The notes under the pieces: model-generated
The model's input: only the letters and a program-made list of their open reading frames with translations
Database searches by the model: none
What the model was told of the DNA's origin: nothing
Assembly (NCBI RefSeq): GCF_013410655.1
Contig: NZ_JACCFP010000001.1
Location: forward strand, 1,821,501 to 1,885,500
Reading direction: 5' to 3'
Source: Nocardioides thalensis
Lineage (GTDB): Bacteria > Actinomycetota > Actinomycetes > Propionibacteriales > Nocardioidaceae
DNA: 64,000 nucleotides
Shown here: positions 46,309-55,933 of the stretch, in pieces
Position numbering within the stretch: the stretch's first letter is position 1
How the letters are laid out: each line of letters begins with the position of its first letter
Position numbers and translations under genes: made by a program

Positions 46309-47180
46309 GGCCGCCGGTCCGCGACCTCCGCGGCCGCAACGTCCTCGTCACCGGGGCGGCCAGCGGCATCGGCCGCGCGGTGGCCGAGCAGGCGGCCGCC
46401 CAGGGCGCCGTGCTGCACCTGACCGACATCCAGCCCGAGCGTCTCGCCGAGGTGGCCGAGGCCATCCGGGCAGAGGGCGGCCTGGTCGGTACCGCAGAGG
46501 CCGCGGACGTCTCCGACCACGAGCAGGTACGCCGCCTGGCGGCGCTCGTGACGGAGCGGGCGGGGGCGATGGACGTCGTGCTCAACGTCGCCGGCATCGC
46601 GATCTGGGGCACCGTTCGCAGCCTGGAGCACGACCACTGGCAACGGCTCGTCGACGTGAACCTGATGGGCCCGATCCACGTCATCGAGGAGTTCGTGCCG
46701 CCGATGATCGACGCCGGCCGGGGCGGGCAGCTCGTCAACGTCTCCTCCGCCGCGGGCATCATCGCCATGCCGTGGCACGCCGCCTACAGCGCCAGCAAGT
46801 TCGGCCTGCGGGGTGTCTCCGAGGTGTTGCGCTACGACCTGCGCAAGCACCGGATCGGGGTCAGCCTCGTGTGCCCCGGGGGTGTCGACACCGGGCTCGT
46901 CGAGACGATCCGGATCGCCGGCATCGACCAGCAGAGCAGGGCGTTCGTCCGCGCCCGCCGCCAGTTCCAGAGGCGGGCGGTCTCCCCGGAGCGGGCCGCG
47001 GAGGCGATCTGGAAGGGGGTGCGCCGCAACCGCTACTGGGTCTACACCTCGCCCGACATCCGGCTGGTGCACTGGCTCCAGCGCTACTTCCCGCCCGGTT
47101 ACGCGGTCGCGATGCGGATCTTCAACTACGGCGCCAACCGGGTGCTCCCCACGGTCGAGCAGGCGCGGCGGCCGGCATGA
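46305..47180 (+). CDS. SDR-family oxidoreductase
   Basis: A 291-residue short-chain dehydrogenase: cofactor loop [11 protein letters not shown], acidic Asp at the end of strand 2 (LTDIQ, suggesting NAD preference), NVAGIA, catalytic Ser (NVSSAAGI), Tyr-Lys in YSASKFG, and a C-terminal extension (residues 225-291) with [23 protein letters not shown] that may associate with membrane or lipid substrates. The substrate is unknown. The GTG overlaps the synthase stop codon and its stop overlaps the next gene, so the three are co-translated. Confidence 0.88.
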   Translation: MRPPVRDLRGRNVLVTGAASGIGRAVAEQAAAQGAVLHLTDIQPERLAEVAEAIRAEGGLVGTAEAADVSDHEQVRRLAALVTERAGAMDVVLNVAGIAIWGTVRSLEHDHWQRLVDVNLMGPIHVIEEFVPPMIDAGRGGQLVNVSSAAGIIAMPWHAAYSASKFGLRGVSEVLRYDLRKHRIGVSLVCPGGVDTGLVETIRIAGIDQQSRAFVRARRQFQRRAVSPERAAEAIWKGVRRNRYWVYTSPDIRLVHWLQRYFPPGYAVAMRIFNYGANRVLPTVEQARRPA

Positions 47181-47722
47181 GCGAGCCGCGAGTCACCCCC
47201 GGCGGCTGGCGCGAGACCGGACCGGTCGTGGCCGCGTTCGCGGCGGTCGCGGGCCGGGTCACCGGCACCGAGCCGCCCGCGGTGTTCCGCACGCTCGGGC
47301 GGCACCGCCGCCTGTTCTGGGGCTGGCTGCACTTCGCCGGCCGGCTGATGCCCGGCGGCAGGCTCGCCCGTCGCGAGGCGGAGCTCGTCATCCTCCGGGT
47401 CGCCTCCCTGCTCGGGTCGGACTACGAGCTGACCCAGCACCGGCGACTGGGCCGCAGGGCCGGGCTCAGCGCCGACGAGGTCGCGGTCGCCGAGCGCGCC
47501 ACCGACGACGCGGGCGGGCTCTCCGACCGCGAGGCGCTGGCGCTGCGGGTCGCCGACGAGATGGTCGCCGACCAGGACATCTCCGACGCGCTCTGGGCCG
47601 AGCTGGGGCGGTTCTTCGACGAGAAGGAGCGCATCGAGCTGGTGCTCCTCGTCGGGCACTACGCCATGCTGGCGACCGTGCTGAAGGCGTTCCGCGTGCA
47701 GCCGGACCAGCCCAGGCGCTGA
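47177..47722 (+). CDS. Carboxymuconolactone decarboxylase / AhpD-like family protein
   Basis: A 181-residue helical protein with the CMD-domain core: [38 protein letters not shown], and a C-terminal [20 protein letters not shown]. The conserved Glu and His of the family are present, but the CxxC of peroxidase-active AhpD is missing (no Cys in the core), so thiol peroxidase activity is unlikely. The function is unknown. It closes the synthase-SDR-CMD run, starting in the SDR stop codon (ATGA). Confidence 0.82.
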   Translation: MSEPRVTPGGWRETGPVVAAFAAVAGRVTGTEPPAVFRTLGRHRRLFWGWLHFAGRLMPGGRLARREAELVILRVASLLGSDYELTQHRRLGRRAGLSADEVAVAERATDDAGGLSDREALALRVADEMVADQDISDALWAELGRFFDEKERIELVLLVGHYAMLATVLKAFRVQPDQPRR

Positions 47723-47750
47723 GCGGCGGAGCGCTGTCGGCGGCCGCCCG

Positions 47751-47756
47751 TAGTCT
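47751..47756 (+). promoter_or_regulatory. Putative -10 box of uvrB
   Basis: TAGTCT ends 7 nt before the ATG at 47764, with GGAG in between; the transcript may be leaderless. Confidence 0.4.
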
Positions 47757-47763
47757 GGAGGAC

Positions 47764-49893
47764 ATGCGCCCCGTCACCGATCTCGAGCGCCGCGTCGCCC
47801 CGTTCAGCGTCGAGTCCGACTACCAGCCCTCGGGCGACCAGCCGGCCGCGATCAAGGAGATCACCCGGCGGATCCAGGCGGGCGTCCAGGACGTGGTGCT
47901 GCTGGGCGCGACCGGCACCGGCAAGACCGCGACCGTGGCGTGGGTGGCCGAGCAGCTGCAACGCCCGGTGCTCGTGCTGCAGCCCAACAAGACGCTCGCC
48001 GCCCAGTTCGCCAACGAGCTGCGGCAGCTGTTCCCGAAGAACGCGATCGAGTACTTCGTCTCCTACTACGACTACTACCAGCCCGAGGCCTACGTCCCCC
48101 AGACCGACACCTACATCGAGAAGGACTCCTCGATCAACGAGGAGGTCGAGCGGCTGCGCCACTCCGCGACCAACAGCCTGCTCACCCGGCGTGACGTGAT
48201 CGTGGTGTCGACCGTCTCCTGCATCTACGGCCTCGGCACCCCGCAGGAGTACGTCGACCGCATGGTCCGGCTGCGGGTGGGGGAGGAGCACGACCGCGAC
48301 TCGGTGCTCCGGCGGCTGGTCGAGATCCAGTACACGCGCAACGACCTCGCGTTCACCCGCGGCACGTTCCGCGTCCGCGGCGACACGCTCGAGATCTTCC
48401 CCGTCTACGAGGAGATGGCCGTCCGCATCGAGTTCTTCGGTGACGAGATCGAGCGGCTGATGACGCTCCACCCGGTCACGGGCGAGGTCCTCACCGAGGA
48501 CCAGGAGCTCTACATCTTCCCGGCGAGCCACTACGTCGCGGGGCCCGCGCGGATGGAGCGGGCGATCGCCGGCATCGAGGCCGAGCTCGCCGAGCAGCTC
48601 GCGACGTTCCAGCGGCAGGGCAAGATGCTCGAGGCCCAGCGGCTCCAGATGCGCACGTCCTACGACATCGAGATGATGCGCCAGGTCGGCAGCTGCTCGG
48701 GCATCGAGAACTACTCGATGCACATCGATGGCCGCAGCCGCGGGTCGGCGCCCAACTGCCTCCTCGACTACTTCCCCGAGGACTTCGTGCTCGTCGTCGA
48801 CGAGTCCCACGTCGCCGTCCCGCAGATCGGCGGCATGTACGAGGGCGACATGTCCCGCAAGCGCAACCTCGTCGAGCACGGCTTCCGGCTGCCGAGCGCG
48901 ATGGACAACCGGCCGCTGCGGTGGGAGGAGTTCCTCGAGCGGATCGGGCAGACCATCTACCTCTCCGCGACCCCCGGCGACTACGAGCTCGACAAGGTGC
49001 AGGGCGACGTCGTCGAGCAGATCATCCGGCCGACGGGACTGGTCGACCCCGAGGTCGTCATCAAGCCGACGAAGGGCCAGATCGACGACCTCATCCACGA
49101 GATCCGGGTGCGTGCCGAGCGCCAGGAGCGGGTGCTCGTCACGACGCTGACGAAGAAGATGTCGGAGGACCTCACCGACTACCTCCTCGACGCCGGCATC
49201 CGCACCCGCTACCTCCACTCCGAGGTCGACACGCTCAAGCGCATCGAGCTGCTGCGCGACCTGCGTCTCGGCGCCTACGACGTGCTCGTCGGCATCAACC
49301 TGCTCCGTGAGGGACTCGACCTCCCCGAGGTCTCGCTGGTGTCGATCCTCGATGCCGACAAGGAGGGCTTCCTGCGCTCCGACAAGTCGCTGATCCAGAC
49401 CATCGGCCGCGCCGCGCGCAACGTGTCCGGCCAGGTGCACATGTACGCCGACAAGATCACGCCCTCGATGGCGGCGGCGATCGACGAGACCAACCGGCGT
49501 CGTGCCAAGCAGATCGCCTACAACGAGGAGCGGGGCATCGACCCGCAGCCGTTGCGCAAGAAGATCGCCGACATCACCGAGATGCTCGCCCGCGAGGACG
49601 AGACCACCCAGGCGCTGCTGCAGACCTGGGCCGACGCCGGCGTCAAGGGCCGCGCGGGAGGAGTCAAGGGCAAGGCCGCCCCGGTCCCGACGCTCGGCGC
49701 CGACGCGCCCGGCCAGCACGCCCGCGAGCTCGCCGGCATGCCGAGCAGCGACCTCGCCGGCCTGATCCAGGAGCTGACTGATCAGATGAAGGCCGCCGCG
49801 GCGGAGCTCCAGTTCGAGCTCGCCGCGCGCCTGCGCGACGAGATCTCCGAGCTCCGCAAGGAGCTGCGCCAGATGGTCGAGGCGACCAAGTAG
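47764..49893 (+). CDS. uvrB: UvrABC excision nuclease subunit B
   Basis: A 709-residue UvrB, the damage-verifying helicase-like subunit of nucleotide excision repair. Walker A GATGTGKT is at residues 48-55, the beta-hairpin region [33 protein letters not shown] follows, then [36 protein letters not shown], and a C-terminal UVR domain ([27 protein letters not shown]) for UvrC contact. All parts are intact and the length is normal. It is monocistronic with its own promoter box and convergent to a channel-like gene 4 bp after its stop. Confidence 0.97.
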   Translation: MRPVTDLERRVAPFSVESDYQPSGDQPAAIKEITRRIQAGVQDVVLLGATGTGKTATVAWVAEQLQRPVLVLQPNKTLAAQFANELRQLFPKNAIEYFVSYYDYYQPEAYVPQTDTYIEKDSSINEEVERLRHSATNSLLTRRDVIVVSTVSCIYGLGTPQEYVDRMVRLRVGEEHDRDSVLRRLVEIQYTRNDLAFTRGTFRVRGDTLEIFPVYEEMAVRIEFFGDEIERLMTLHPVTGEVLTEDQELYIFPASHYVAGPARMERAIAGIEAELAEQLATFQRQGKMLEAQRLQMRTSYDIEMMRQVGSCSGIENYSMHIDGRSRGSAPNCLLDYFPEDFVLVVDESHVAVPQIGGMYEGDMSRKRNLVEHGFRLPSAMDNRPLRWEEFLERIGQTIYLSATPGDYELDKVQGDVVEQIIRPTGLVDPEVVIKPTKGQIDDLIHEIRVRAERQERVLVTTLTKKMSEDLTDYLLDAGIRTRYLHSEVDTLKRIELLRDLRLGAYDVLVGINLLREGLDLPEVSLVSILDADKEGFLRSDKSLIQTIGRAARNVSGQVHMYADKITPSMAAAIDETNRRRAKQIAYNEERGIDPQPLRKKIADITEMLAREDETTQALLQTWADAGVKGRAGGVKGKAAPVPTLGADAPGQHARELAGMPSSDLAGLIQELTDQMKAAAAELQFELAARLRDEISELRKELRQMVEATK

Positions 49894-49897
49894 GGAC

Positions 49898-50599
49898 TCA
49901 GGACATGGGCGGCCGCGCTCCCGGCCGGGTGAGCCCGATCAGGCGGGCCACCACCAGCGCGACGTAGAACACCCCGCTGATCTGCTCGATCATCACCAGC
50001 GACCGGGCGTGGTTGTTGACGGGATAGACGTCGGAGAGGCCGACGCTGGTGAGCGTCGTGAACGACAGGTAGAGCAGCTCGAACCACTCCAGCGGGTCCT
50101 CGGCTCGGGGGGAGCTGTAGCCGATGAAGCAGCTCGGCCAGATCACCTGCGCGGCGGCGTAGAGGTAGGCGAACCCCCACGCGACGACGGTGAACGCCGC
50201 CCCGGTCGCGAAGAGCTCGTCGCGCGTGACCCGGTCGTCGTGGAACAGGTACCGGATCATCGCGTAGGAGACGAAGAAGTAGAACGGCACGTGGAAGACG
50301 GCCGAGGCCAGGACGATCCAGTCGGTCTCGGGCGAGGCGGCCTCGGCGACGCTGAGGAGCATCGCCGGCCCGCCGAGCAGGACGGCGACCCACACCAGGG
50401 CGGGGGTGTTGCGGACGGCGGCCACCGCGGACAGCACCACGACCATCTGGAAGACGCCGACCACCGCCCGGCCGGCGACGGAGTCCTCGAGGAACGGGTA
50501 GGCGAGGACGACGACGAGCTGGGCGGCGAGCAGCACCGCGGACGGGTGCTTCGCGATGGTGCGCAGCGTCCTCCTCGACGCCGTCGTCTGGTCGCTCAC
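49898..50599 (-). CDS. Two-pore-helix ion-channel-like membrane protein
   Basis: A 233-residue membrane protein with about six hydrophobic helices. The C-terminal part resembles Pfam Ion_trans_2: helix, pore loop LLYLSFTTLTSVGLSDVYPVNNHARSLVMIEQI, helix. The filter position reads TSVGLSD instead of the classic TVGYGD, so K+ selectivity is uncertain. The GTG at 50599 (SDQTTASRRTLRTIAKHP) was chosen because upstream codons are uncharacteristic. It is divergent from the second mce operon across a 225-bp gap with several palindromes. Confidence 0.75.
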   Translation of the reverse strand: MSDQTTASRRTLRTIAKHPSAVLLAAQLVVVLAYPFLEDSVAGRAVVGVFQMVVVLSAVAAVRNTPALVWVAVLLGGPAMLLSVAEAASPETDWIVLASAVFHVPFYFFVSYAMIRYLFHDDRVTRDELFATGAAFTVVAWGFAYLYAAAQVIWPSCFIGYSSPRAEDPLEWFELLYLSFTTLTSVGLSDVYPVNNHARSLVMIEQISGVFYVALVVARLIGLTRPGARPPMS

Positions 50600-50699
50600 G
50601 GTCAGGCACTCTACGACGGCCTCGGCCCACTCCGGGCGGCGCTCGCCGATGCCGACGCGACCTTCTTGCACCTGTCCACGAATCGAGCCGAACGGGGTA

Positions 50700-50711
50700 G
50701 GTCAAATGACC
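50700..50711. promoter_or_regulatory. Short palindrome in the gap before the second mce operon
   Basis: GGTCA-AA-TGACC is an exact inverted repeat about 100 bp upstream of the divergent channel gene's start. No known binding protein can be named. Confidence 0.3.
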
Positions 50712-50758
50712 TGATCGGTTAGCGTGACGCGCACCGCGTGGGGGTCGTTGGCATGTTT

Positions 50759-50774
50759 GTGTAACGCGTCACAC
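50759..50774. promoter_or_regulatory. 16-bp palindrome upstream of the second mce operon
   Basis: GTGTAACG-CGTCACAC matches at 7 of 8 paired positions and lies 21 bp upstream of the KstR-type box, around the place expected for an activator or second repressor site. Confidence 0.4.
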
Positions 50775-50794
50775 CGTGCCTCGTTGCTCATAAC

Positions 50795-50808
50795 GAGAAC
50801 ACGTTCTA
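50795..50808. promoter_or_regulatory. KstR-type operator at the second mce operon promoter
   Basis: GAGAACACGTTCTA fits the KstR consensus TNNAACNNGTTNNA at all fixed positions except the first. KstR represses cholesterol genes, including mce4, in mycobacteria and rhodococci. A TACTGT -10-like hexamer (50807-50812) overlaps its end, as expected for repression. Confidence 0.65.
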
Positions 50809-50824
50809 CTGTGACGGCGGCTCG

Positions 50825-51619
50825 ATGACATGGGAGGTGGCCGGTTTGGCAGTGAATGCTGCATCGGTCATCCGCGGACCCGGCGAGCTGGCTCTCATGG
50901 TCGTCGAGGTCACGAAGCTGATCTTCACCCGGCCGTTCCAGTTCCGGGAGTTCCTCGAGCAGGCGTGGTTCGTCACCAGCGTGACGCTGATGCCGACGAT
51001 CCTGGTGTCGATCCCGTTCGGAGCGGTGATCTCGCTGCAGGTCGGCAGCCTCACCGGCCAGCTCGGCGCCCAGTCGTTCGCCGGCGCGACCGCGGTGCTC
51101 GCCACCGTGCGTGAGGCGGCGCCGATGGCCGCCGCGATGATCATCGCCGGCGCCGCGGGATCGGCGATCTGCTCCGACCTGGGAGCGCGGAAGATCCGCG
51201 AGGAGATCGACGCGATGGAGGTGCTGGGCATCAACCCGCTCGAGCGCCTCGTCGCTCCACGGGTCGTCGCCACCATGTTCGTCGCGGTGATGATCAACGG
51301 CATCGTGATCACGACCGGCATCGGCGGTGGCTACTTCTTCACCGTGATCGTCCAGGACGGGTCTGCGGGCGCGTTCCTCTCCAGCTTCACCGCGCTCGCG
51401 TCGCTGCCCGACCTCTACATCGCGATGATCAAGGCCGCCCTGTTCGGGTGGCTCGCCGCGATCGTCGGCTCCTACAAGGGGCTCAACGCCGGCGGCGGCC
51501 CGAGCGGCGTCGGCCGCGCGGTCAACGAGTCCGTGATCGTCGCGTTCATGCTGCTGTTCTTCCTCAACGCGGTCATCACCGCGATCTACTTCCAGGTCGT
51601 CCCGCCGGTGGGTCTCTGA
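50825..51619 (+). CDS. yrbE4A: MlaE-family permease YrbE4A-like, second mce operon
   Basis: A 264-residue MlaE-family permease: RPFQFREFLEQAWFVTSVTLMPTILVSIPFG, GAAGSAICSDLGARKIREEIDAMEVLGINPLERL (ATPase coupling) and KGLNAGGGPSGVGRAVNESV. First gene of the operon and 12-17 nt downstream of a predicted promoter with KstR-type operator. The start is uncertain: ATG 50825 lies close to the predicted transcript start, while GGGAGG at 50832-50837 better serves TTG 50846 or GTG 50852. It forms the inner-membrane permease with YrbE4B for a lipid, probably sterol, importer. Confidence 0.9.
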   Translation: MTWEVAGLAVNAASVIRGPGELALMVVEVTKLIFTRPFQFREFLEQAWFVTSVTLMPTILVSIPFGAVISLQVGSLTGQLGAQSFAGATAVLATVREAAPMAAAMIIAGAAGSAICSDLGARKIREEIDAMEVLGINPLERLVAPRVVATMFVAVMINGIVITTGIGGGYFFTVIVQDGSAGAFLSSFTALASLPDLYIAMIKAALFGWLAAIVGSYKGLNAGGGPSGVGRAVNESVIVAFMLLFFLNAVITAIYFQVVPPVGL

Positions 51620-51620
51620 C

Positions 51621-52460
51621 ATGGCAGCGATCACCGAGTACGCGTCAGACGCGGTCCAGTCCGGCCGCCGCTCGCTGGAGCAGTACGGCGACCAGTTGCT
51701 GTTCTACGCGAAGGCACTGGCCTGGGCACCCCGTGCCGTCCGGCGCTACCAGCGCGAGATCTGGAACACCCTGGCCGAGGTCGCCTTCGGCGCCGGTGGC
51801 CTGACGCTGATCGCGGGCTCGGCGGGCGTCATCGCGTTCATGGCCTTCTTCGCCGGCACCGAGGTCGGCATCCAGGGCTACGCGTCGCTGAGCCAGATCG
51901 GCGTCGCGAAGTTCAGCGCGTTCATCTCCGCCTACTTCAACACCCGGGAGGTCGCCCCGCTGATCTCCGCGATCGCGCTCGCGGCGACGGTCGGGTGCGG
52001 CTACACCGCCCGCCTCGGAGCGATGCGGATCTCCGAGGAGATCGACGCGCTCGAGGTGATGGGCATCCCGTCGCTCCCGTTCCTGGTCACGACCCGCATG
52101 ATCGCCGCGTTCCTCGCGATCATCCCGCTCTACATCGTGGCGCTGTTCGCGTCGTACCTCTCGCCCCGGCTGATCGTCACCTACATCTACGGCCAGTCGC
52201 CCGGCACCTACGACCACTACTTCCTGCAGTTCCTGCCACCGATCGACATGCTCTGGTCGTTCTTCAAGCTGGCGTTCCTCGCGGTCGCGGTGATCCTGAT
52301 CCACTGCTACTACGGCTACACCGCGTCCGGCGGCCCCGCCGGCGTGGGCCGGGCGGTGGGCAAGGCCATCCGCACCAGCATCGTGACGATCGTGGTCGCC
52401 GACTTCTTCCTGAGCTTCGCGATCTGGGGCTCGACGACGACGGTCAGGATCACGGGGTAA
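51621..52460 (+). CDS. yrbE4B: MlaE-family permease YrbE4B-like, second mce operon
   Basis: A 279-residue MlaE-family permease with an N-terminal cytosolic amphipathic part (about 50 residues), GYASLSQIGVAKFSAFISAYFNTREVAPLISAIALAATVGCGYTARLG, coupling motif MRISEEIDALEVMGIPS, and C-terminal IHCYYGYTASGGPAGVGRAVGKAI. It starts 1 bp after YrbE4A, as in the first operon. The C-terminal HCYYGY...GG element is shared with the first operon's YrbEB (HCWYGM), confirming the B subunit. Confidence 0.92.
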   Translation: MAAITEYASDAVQSGRRSLEQYGDQLLFYAKALAWAPRAVRRYQREIWNTLAEVAFGAGGLTLIAGSAGVIAFMAFFAGTEVGIQGYASLSQIGVAKFSAFISAYFNTREVAPLISAIALAATVGCGYTARLGAMRISEEIDALEVMGIPSLPFLVTTRMIAAFLAIIPLYIVALFASYLSPRLIVTYIYGQSPGTYDHYFLQFLPPIDMLWSFFKLAFLAVAVILIHCYYGYTASGGPAGVGRAVGKAIRTSIVTIVVADFFLSFAIWGSTTTVRITG

Positions 52461-52467
52461 CGGCCTG

Positions 52468-53793
52468 ATGCTCGTCAACGTCCACCACGACTCCGCCAGG
52501 GAGCACAACCGGCTCCTGGTGGCCGGCATCGCGTTCCTCGTCGTGATCGGCCTGCTCATCTGGCTCTCGGTCGCGATCTACAACAAGCAGTTCGACCGGG
52601 TCACCATGGTCACGGTCAAGGCGGACCGCGCCGGCCTCCAGCTCGCGAAGTTCGGCGACGTGCGGATCAACGGCGCACTCGTCGGGCAGGTGCGCGAGGT
52701 CTCCCAGGACGGGGAGGAGGCGTCGATCAAGCTCGCCCTCGAGCCGGACGCCGCGGAGCAGATCCCCGCGAACGTGTCGGTCCAGATCCTGCCGACCACC
52801 CTGTTCGGGCAGAAGTACGTCGCGCTCGTGCGTCCCGACTCGCCCTCCGGCACGCTCTCCGACGGCGACGTGATCCCGTCCGACCGGGTCGAGACCAACG
52901 TCGAGCTCAGCAGGATCCTCGCCAACCTCTTCCCGCTCCTCCGCGCCGTGCGTCCGGCCGACCTCAACGCCACCCTCAGCGCGCTCGCCACCGCGCTCGA
53001 CGGTCGCGGCGACCAGATCGGCACGACCATGGACCAGCTCGGCGAGTACGTCGAGGAGATCGACTCCGTGCTGCCGACCCTGCGCGAGGACCTGATCGCG
53101 CTCGCCGACGTCGCCGACGCCTACGACGACGCCGCCCCCGACCTGCTCGCCGTGCTCGACAACGTGACCGTGACGAGCCGGTCGATCGTCGACATGAGGC
53201 GGGAGCTCGACGTCTTCTTCTCCGACCTCGCCGGGCTCGCCGACGTGAGCGCCCGGATCCTGCGCGACAACGAGCAGAACCTGATCCAGGTCGGCCACTA
53301 CAACCAGCCCGTCGTCCAGCTGCTCGCCGACTACTCGCCCGAGTTCCCGTGCCTGATCCAGGGCGCCGCGGAGTACGCGCCGATCCTGTCGAAGACGTTC
53401 GAGGGCGGGTGGGTCAAGCAGTACATCGAGTTCTTCACGCCGCAGTACCGCGTGTTCAACGAGAGCGACGCGATCGAGTACGGCGAGACCGGGCACGGCC
53501 CGTGGTGCCTCGGCCTGCCGAAGTTCAAGGTGCCGGGCGACGCCTATCCGCTCGACAACGGGTCGGACATCGACGAGAAGCCGCCGAAGAACCTGATCCC
53601 GGGCTTCGGGGTCCTCCCGGGCGACCTGCTCGACCTCAACCTCACCAGCGGGTTCGCCGGGTCCGAGGGCGACCAGCAGATCGTCAACGCGCTGCTGGCC
53701 TCGCAGAACGGCACCGAGCCGGAGTCGTACGGCGCGCTGGGCTCGATGCTCTACGGCCCGCTGGTGCGCAAGGGCGAGGAGGTCGACGGATGA
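52468..53793 (+). CDS. mce4A: Mce4A-like protein, second mce operon
   Basis: A 441-residue Mce protein: N-terminal anchor (RLLVAGIAFLVVIGLLIWLSVAIYN), MlaD domain (VTVKADRAGLQLAKFGDVRINGALVGQVREV...LPTTLFGQKYVALV), LDGRGDQIGTTMDQLGEYVEEID helix, and a C-terminal domain (residues 290-441) absent from the first operon's MceA, with FPCLIQGA, HGPWCLGLPKF and GSMLYGPLVR. The long form with paired Cys is typical of sterol-type MceA proteins. It likely contributes to the extracellular end of the lipid tube. Confidence 0.9.
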   Translation: MLVNVHHDSAREHNRLLVAGIAFLVVIGLLIWLSVAIYNKQFDRVTMVTVKADRAGLQLAKFGDVRINGALVGQVREVSQDGEEASIKLALEPDAAEQIPANVSVQILPTTLFGQKYVALVRPDSPSGTLSDGDVIPSDRVETNVELSRILANLFPLLRAVRPADLNATLSALATALDGRGDQIGTTMDQLGEYVEEIDSVLPTLREDLIALADVADAYDDAAPDLLAVLDNVTVTSRSIVDMRRELDVFFSDLAGLADVSARILRDNEQNLIQVGHYNQPVVQLLADYSPEFPCLIQGAAEYAPILSKTFEGGWVKQYIEFFTPQYRVFNESDAIEYGETGHGPWCLGLPKFKVPGDAYPLDNGSDIDEKPPKNLIPGFGVLPGDLLDLNLTSGFAGSEGDQQIVNALLASQNGTEPESYGALGSMLYGPLVRKGEEVDG

Positions 53794-54923
53794 GCGCCGA
53801 CTTCATGAAGTCCGTCGAGAAGCGCGACCCGACCGCCAAGCTGCGCCACCGCCGCAACGCGGTGACGATGGCTGCCGCGATCAAGCTCGGCATCTTCACC
53901 GCGATCTCGGTGCTCGTCACCGGTGTCCTCACGGTGATCATGGGCAACATCGGGCTGGGCGACTCGAAGGAGTACCACGCGATCTTCACGAGCGCGACCT
54001 CGCTGGAGGCTGGCGACGACGTCCGGGTGGCGGGCGTCAGCGTCGGCGAGGTGTCCGAGGTCGAGCACTACGACCGCACGATGGCTCGGGTGACGTTCAC
54101 GGCCGAGTCCGACCTCGAGCTGACGACCGAGACCCATGCGGAGATCCGGTTCCTCAACCTGATCGGCGACCGCTACCTCGCGCTCCAGGAGGGCGAGCCA
54201 GGCCCGCTCACCGAGACGCTCGAGGAGGACGACACCATCGAGGTGTCCCACACCAGCCCGGCACTCGACCTGACCGTCCTCTTCGACGGCTTCAAGCCGC
54301 TGTTCCAGGCCCTCACCCCCGACCAGGTCAACGAGCTGAGCATGAACCTGGTCCAGGTGCTCCAGGGTGAGGGCGGCACGGTGCAGGGCCTGCTCGAGCA
54401 CACCGCCTCGCTCACCAACACGCTGGCCAACCGCGACCAGCTGATCGGTTCGGTCGTCACCAACCTCACCGAGACGCTCGGTACGGTCGACGAGCGGCAC
54501 GAGCAGCTGAGCACGCTGGTGATCGAGCTGCGCGACTGGATGCGCGACCTCGCCAAGGACCGCGAGACGATCGGCTCCTCGCTCGACAACATCTCCGAGC
54601 TCACCGAGGTCGTCGCCGACCTCCTGCACCGCGGGCGCCCGCTGCTGAAGAAGGACATCGCCGCCCTGCACGACCTGTCCAAGCTGCTCAACAAGCCCGG
54701 CCAGACCGCCGACATCGTCGACCTGCTCGACCGGATGCCGGAGATGATGTCCGACCAGACCCGCACCGGCAGCTACGGCTCCTGGTACCAGTACTACATC
54801 TGCGGCGCGACCGTGCAGATCAAGCTGCCGCTCGTCGGTGAGATCCCGCTGATCGAGCGGATCCAGGACTACATCACCAAGTTCGACATGCAGTCGACCG
54901 CCGCAAGGTGTGACCGCCCATGA
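53790..54923 (+). CDS. mce4B: Mce4B-like protein, second mce operon
   Basis: A 377-residue Mce protein: charged N-terminus, anchor helix (about 33-53), MlaD domain (YHAIFTSATSLEAGDDVRVAGVSVGEVSEVEHY...RFLNLIGDRYLALQEG), helical stalk with LAKDRETIGSSLDNISELTEVVADLL and a C-terminus with YQYYICGATVQIKLPLVG and AARCDRP supplying two Cys. Start and stop overlap neighbours by ATGA, showing strict co-translation through mce4A-C. Confidence 0.9.
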   Translation: MSADFMKSVEKRDPTAKLRHRRNAVTMAAAIKLGIFTAISVLVTGVLTVIMGNIGLGDSKEYHAIFTSATSLEAGDDVRVAGVSVGEVSEVEHYDRTMARVTFTAESDLELTTETHAEIRFLNLIGDRYLALQEGEPGPLTETLEEDDTIEVSHTSPALDLTVLFDGFKPLFQALTPDQVNELSMNLVQVLQGEGGTVQGLLEHTASLTNTLANRDQLIGSVVTNLTETLGTVDERHEQLSTLVIELRDWMRDLAKDRETIGSSLDNISELTEVVADLLHRGRPLLKKDIAALHDLSKLLNKPGQTADIVDLLDRMPEMMSDQTRTGSYGSWYQYYICGATVQIKLPLVGEIPLIERIQDYITKFDMQSTAARCDRP

Positions 54924-55933
54924 GCAGGGGAGTGAGCGACGCCCGCGTCCTGCGGCTGGGTGCCATCACCCTGGTGGTGATGGCGGTGATCTCGGCCGCG
55001 ACGTTCAACCTGTCCAAGTTCCCCGGCTTCCGCGGCACCACCTACTACGCCGAGTTCAGCGACGCCAGCGGCATCCACAAGGGCAACATCGTCCAGGTCG
55101 GTGGCATCCGCGTGGGCCGCGTCACCGACGTCACGCTCGACGACACCAAGGTGCTCGTGAAGTTCGAGGTCGACGGCGACGTCGAGTTCGGGCCGGAGAC
55201 CGCGGCCTCCATCGAGGTCTACAACCTGCTCGGCGAGAAGGCCCTCGAGCTGAGCCCGGCGGGTGACGGCCAGCTCGACAGCGGCGGCACGATCCCGCTC
55301 GAGCGCACCGAGGCTGCCTACGACATCGTCGGGGTCTTCGGCGACCTGACGACGACCACCGAGCAGATCGACACCCGCCAGCTGTCCCAGGCGCTCGACG
55401 TCGTCGCCGGCACGCTCGACGACGCGGCGCCCGAGCTCCGCCAGACGTTCAACGGGCTCGCCCGGCTGTCGCGGTCGATCTCGTTCCGCGACGAGGAGAT
55501 CCAGGCGCTGTTCAAGAGCACCGAGCGCGTCAGCGACGTGCTGGCCGCCCGCAGCGACGACATCGTCGAGCTGATGAAGCACAGCGACCTGGTCTTCAAG
55601 GAGATCCGCAAGCGGAAGGCGGCCGTCCACCGGCTCCTGGTCGGCGCGCGCACGCTCGCCGTCGAGCTCCGCGGCGTGGCCGAGGACAACGAGCGGCAGA
55701 TCGGCCCCGCGCTGCAGGAGGTCGACGAGCTGCTCGGGATGCTGACCGCCCGGAAGGACCAGCTCAAGGCGCTGCTGACCAATCTCGGCCCGTACGTCGA
55801 GATCCTCAGCAACATCATCGGCACCGGACCCTGGTTCGACGCGATGGCGGTCAACCTCGCGACGCTGCCGGTCGAGATGGAGCCGAACCTGCCGGAGTTC
55901 ATCGCCGGGCTGCCGGAGGGGTTCAACGAATGA
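54920..55933 (+). CDS. mce4C: Mce4C-like protein, second mce operon
   Basis: A 337-residue Mce protein: anchor helix (RLGAITLVVMAVISAATFNL), MlaD domain (YYAEFSDASGIHKGNIVQVGGIRVGRVTDV...VYNLLGEKALELSPAG) and a helical stalk. The C-terminus ISNIIGTGPWFDAMAVNLATLPVE matches the GTGPWFD element found at the end of MceC proteins. No Cys is present in the mature part. Co-translated with mce4B and mce4D through 4-base overlaps. Confidence 0.9.
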   Translation: MSRGVSDARVLRLGAITLVVMAVISAATFNLSKFPGFRGTTYYAEFSDASGIHKGNIVQVGGIRVGRVTDVTLDDTKVLVKFEVDGDVEFGPETAASIEVYNLLGEKALELSPAGDGQLDSGGTIPLERTEAAYDIVGVFGDLTTTTEQIDTRQLSQALDVVAGTLDDAAPELRQTFNGLARLSRSISFRDEEIQALFKSTERVSDVLAARSDDIVELMKHSDLVFKEIRKRKAAVHRLLVGARTLAVELRGVAEDNERQIGPALQEVDELLGMLTARKDQLKALLTNLGPYVEILSNIIGTGPWFDAMAVNLATLPVEMEPNLPEFIAGLPEGFNE

